From: UBA7396 sp047637875
GTDB taxonomy: Bacteria > Patescibacteriota > Gracilibacteria > BD1-5 > UBA6164
DNA: 5,897 nt
Assembly (NCBI GenBank): GCA_047637875.1
Contig: JBLJBH010000036.1
Location: forward strand, 1-5,897
Direction: 5' to 3'
The position numbers and the translations under genes are program-made. Below are positions 4,188 through 5,897 of the stretch, piece by piece; the first letter of the stretch is position 1; each line of letters begins with the position of its first letter. The notes beneath the pieces are model-generated. The model did not search any database, was not told the DNA's origin, and worked only from the letters and a program-made list of their open reading frames with translations.

Positions 4188-5770
4188 GTTGTTGGTACTA
4201 TACATTCATTTTTTCACTTTACTCTTTTTCTAATAGTTATATATTTATCATTATTTTCATGTAATGAATAAAACTCATTTTCAGATTTTGATATATTGAT
4301 TAAGTAAATTGATATACTTTCTCAATTTATTTTTAGATTTTTTTCTGTAATTGAAAATAAATTATCAAAATCAACTATATTACAATTTAATTCTTTTTTT
4401 ATAATTTCTTGTAATTCTCTTATTATTTCATCTATTGATGTTCTAAATTTTTTTAATTCACAATTAATATCAAAAAAATTATATTTATCTTTAGTAAAAT
4501 ATATTATATCTTTACTTATATCTTTCAAATCTTCAATATATCATATAAGTATATTTCATCAATTAGTATTAATCATTGAAATAATAGTTTGAGCTATTTT
4601 ATTATAGTTATCTTTTTTAAAATTAGGATTTTTGTATTTTATACAAGTTAAAAAGCTAGATTTCCATTCAATTTCATTATTTTCTTCTACTAAAAAGTTT
4701 TTTATATAATTCCAATCGTCTATAATATCATATTTATTAATAATGTTGTATAACTCATCTAACCATTGATAAAACTCTCTTATTATAACTTTAATTTTCC
4801 AATCTTCATTTTTAGAACTTTTTATAACTTCAAAAATAGAAATCATTTTTAATGTTATAAAGCATAATTTATCAATATATCATATATTATTTTGATTGAA
4901 ATTCTCTAAATCATTCTTTATAATATTCTCAATTATATATTTCTCCTCTATTAATTTATTAATTTTATTAAATAATATTTTTCAAGGATTATAATCCCCA
5001 TCTATATATCAATTAGGAAATCAAGAGGTTAGATAATTTAATATTTTATAACTATTTTTATCATTTATAGATGTAATTATATTTATAAAGTTATTAATAT
5101 TATTATTTCAAAAATTTTCAATCCATAGTTTTCTTTGTCAATTTATTAAACCGTTACTTTTATTTATAACTCAATAAATTTTACTGAATGAAATCATTAT
5201 ATTACTTTTTTCATTATTATTAACAAAATTTATTATCAATTGTAATTGTGTTTTAAGAGAAAAATCATAATTTAAGGTAACAAAAAATATACTTCATAAT
5301 ATGTTTGATTTTAATTGAATAGTTTTAAAAAAAGATTCATAATCAATATTAATTAATTTAATAGAAAAATTTCTTTTATACTTTGGTGTTAATAATATAT
5401 CTATTATAGAGTATAGTATTTTAGAAATAAGATATTTGTATTCTATTTGTTCTTCCCAAAAATAAAAAATACTTTTTATTTTTTTTATAAAGTCTTCTTG
5501 AAATGAAAAATTTTTATTATTATAAATTAATTTAGTAAAACCCAATAGTGAGAATTGTATAAACAATCTTAATATTTCTTGATTTTTTTCTTCAAAAAAG
5601 ACATCTTTTAACAAAGATATAAAATAATCATTACTAAAAGATTTTATAGTTATTTCTTCAGCCTCTACTAATGTTATATCATTATTTTTTAAATAAGAAT
5701 ATAATTCCATAGTATTTTTTTCTAGATTTTCTATAGAATCAATATTCTTGATTAACACATCAATATTCAT
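4181..5770 (-). CDS. Helical protein with C-terminal AlbA_2/Schlafen-type domain
   Basis: A 529-residue protein once 13 in-frame TGA codons are read as Gly (only three glycines are GGN). Residues 1 to about 350 are rich in Ile, Asn, Lys and Leu, predicted largely helical, with no recognised domain. Residues about 360-529 fit the AlbA_2 (Schlafen core, formerly AAA_4) domain: EENNEIEWKSSF (362-373) matches ESxxxEFKxSL, INTNGGNILIGYIED (400-414) matches the ANTxGGxLLIGVxD signature, and the end has the usual strands ISIYLINISKS (486-496) and YITIR (510-514). E363 and E368 are spaced like the two catalytic Glu of the RNase Schlafen SLFN13; D414 or E413 could be the third acid. The domain binds nucleic acid or nucleotide in some families and cleaves tRNA or rRNA in some Schlafens. 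Here it is C-terminal, whereas it is usually N-terminal. A role in defence or stress is inferred from the domain and neighbours. Confidence 0.75.
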
Positions 5771-5798
5771 ATTTATAAAATTAATATATATGTCTTAA

Positions 5799-5826
5799 AT
5801 TATATTTTTTATTTCAAATCTTGCAA
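5799..5826 (-). promoter_or_regulatory. Promoter of the AlbA_2/Schlafen-type gene
   Basis: On the - strand, TTGCAA (5821-5826), a 16-base spacer and a perfect TATAAT (5799-5804) precede the ATG at 5770. The transcript would start near 5792 with a leader of about 22 bases and no Shine-Dalgarno sequence. A direct repeat lies 35-69 bases further upstream. Confidence 0.5.
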
Positions 5827-5860
5827 AAGTTTATTTTTTCCATGTAATTTTAAAAGTTAA

Positions 5861-5895
5861 AATGTCACTATCGTAAAAAATAGAAATGTCACTAT
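5861..5895. repeat. Pair of 11-bp direct repeats at the window edge
   Basis: AATGTCACTAT occurs at 5861-5871 and again at 5885-5895, a 24-base period. A third copy could lie beyond the edge. Two readings are open: tandem regulator sites upstream of the promoter at 5799-5826, or the left end of an insertion sequence. IS21-family ends begin with TG and carry such repeated terminal blocks. Nothing of a transposase is in the window. Confidence 0.4.
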
Positions 5896-5897
5896 AT

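Noticed and set aside
4322..5770. Three separate small genes (4322-4528, 4559-4846, 5294-5770)
   Set aside because: They are in one frame separated only by TGA codons and join into the 529-residue protein; the AlbA_2 signature spans one of the junctions.

Overview
The window comes from a very AT-rich genome that reads UGA as glycine (translation table 25). This points to Candidatus Gracilibacteria or Absconditabacteria (the BD1-5/SR1 part of the candidate phyla radiation). The evidence is internal. Every sizeable gene is broken by in-frame TGA in the standard code. When TGA is read as glycine, these genes become continuous proteins ending in TAA or TAG. The TGA codons fall where known families need glycine: the Walker A loop of a zeta-type kinase, the GTHS motif of a RelE/YafQ-type toxin and the GG pair of an AlbA_2/Schlafen domain. 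Tryptophan is always TGG. All coordinates here use that code.

Left part (1-1949, all + strand): a four-helix membrane protein (183-563) with its own promoter and terminator; a small acidic protein (753 onward) whose natural end seems to need a -1 shift at an A AAA AAG tract; and a PHP-family metal-dependent phosphoesterase (1062-1949) with a consensus-like promoter. This part looks like ordinary chromosome.

Right part (about 1986-5897): an accessory region, mostly on the - strand. It holds a type II toxin-antitoxin operon (RHH antitoxin 2539-2820, RelE/YafQ-like toxin 2198-2548) with a promoter/operator; a zeta-toxin-like kinase (3039-3758) that has lost or lacks a normal start codon, overlapped by a 46-residue basic protein (2926-3066); a divergent + strand gene interrupted by a stop codon (3805-4014 and beyond); and a 529-residue protein (4181-5770) with an unknown helical N-terminal part and a C-terminal AlbA_2/Schlafen-type domain. 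Three copies of the same GC-rich hairpin (10-bp stem, GAA loop) sit at the module boundaries at about 2001, 2895 and 4160. They probably act as transcription terminators and may also be cassette boundaries. The window ends in a pair of 11-bp direct repeats.

Most notable: two unrelated toxin genes are each followed by a small basic reading frame of apparently the same type and then by the same hairpin, and next to them lies a Schlafen-type protein of unusual architecture. Together these suggest a small island of toxin and possible defence modules, built from units that share a 3' end. All of this is read by eye; no searches were run.
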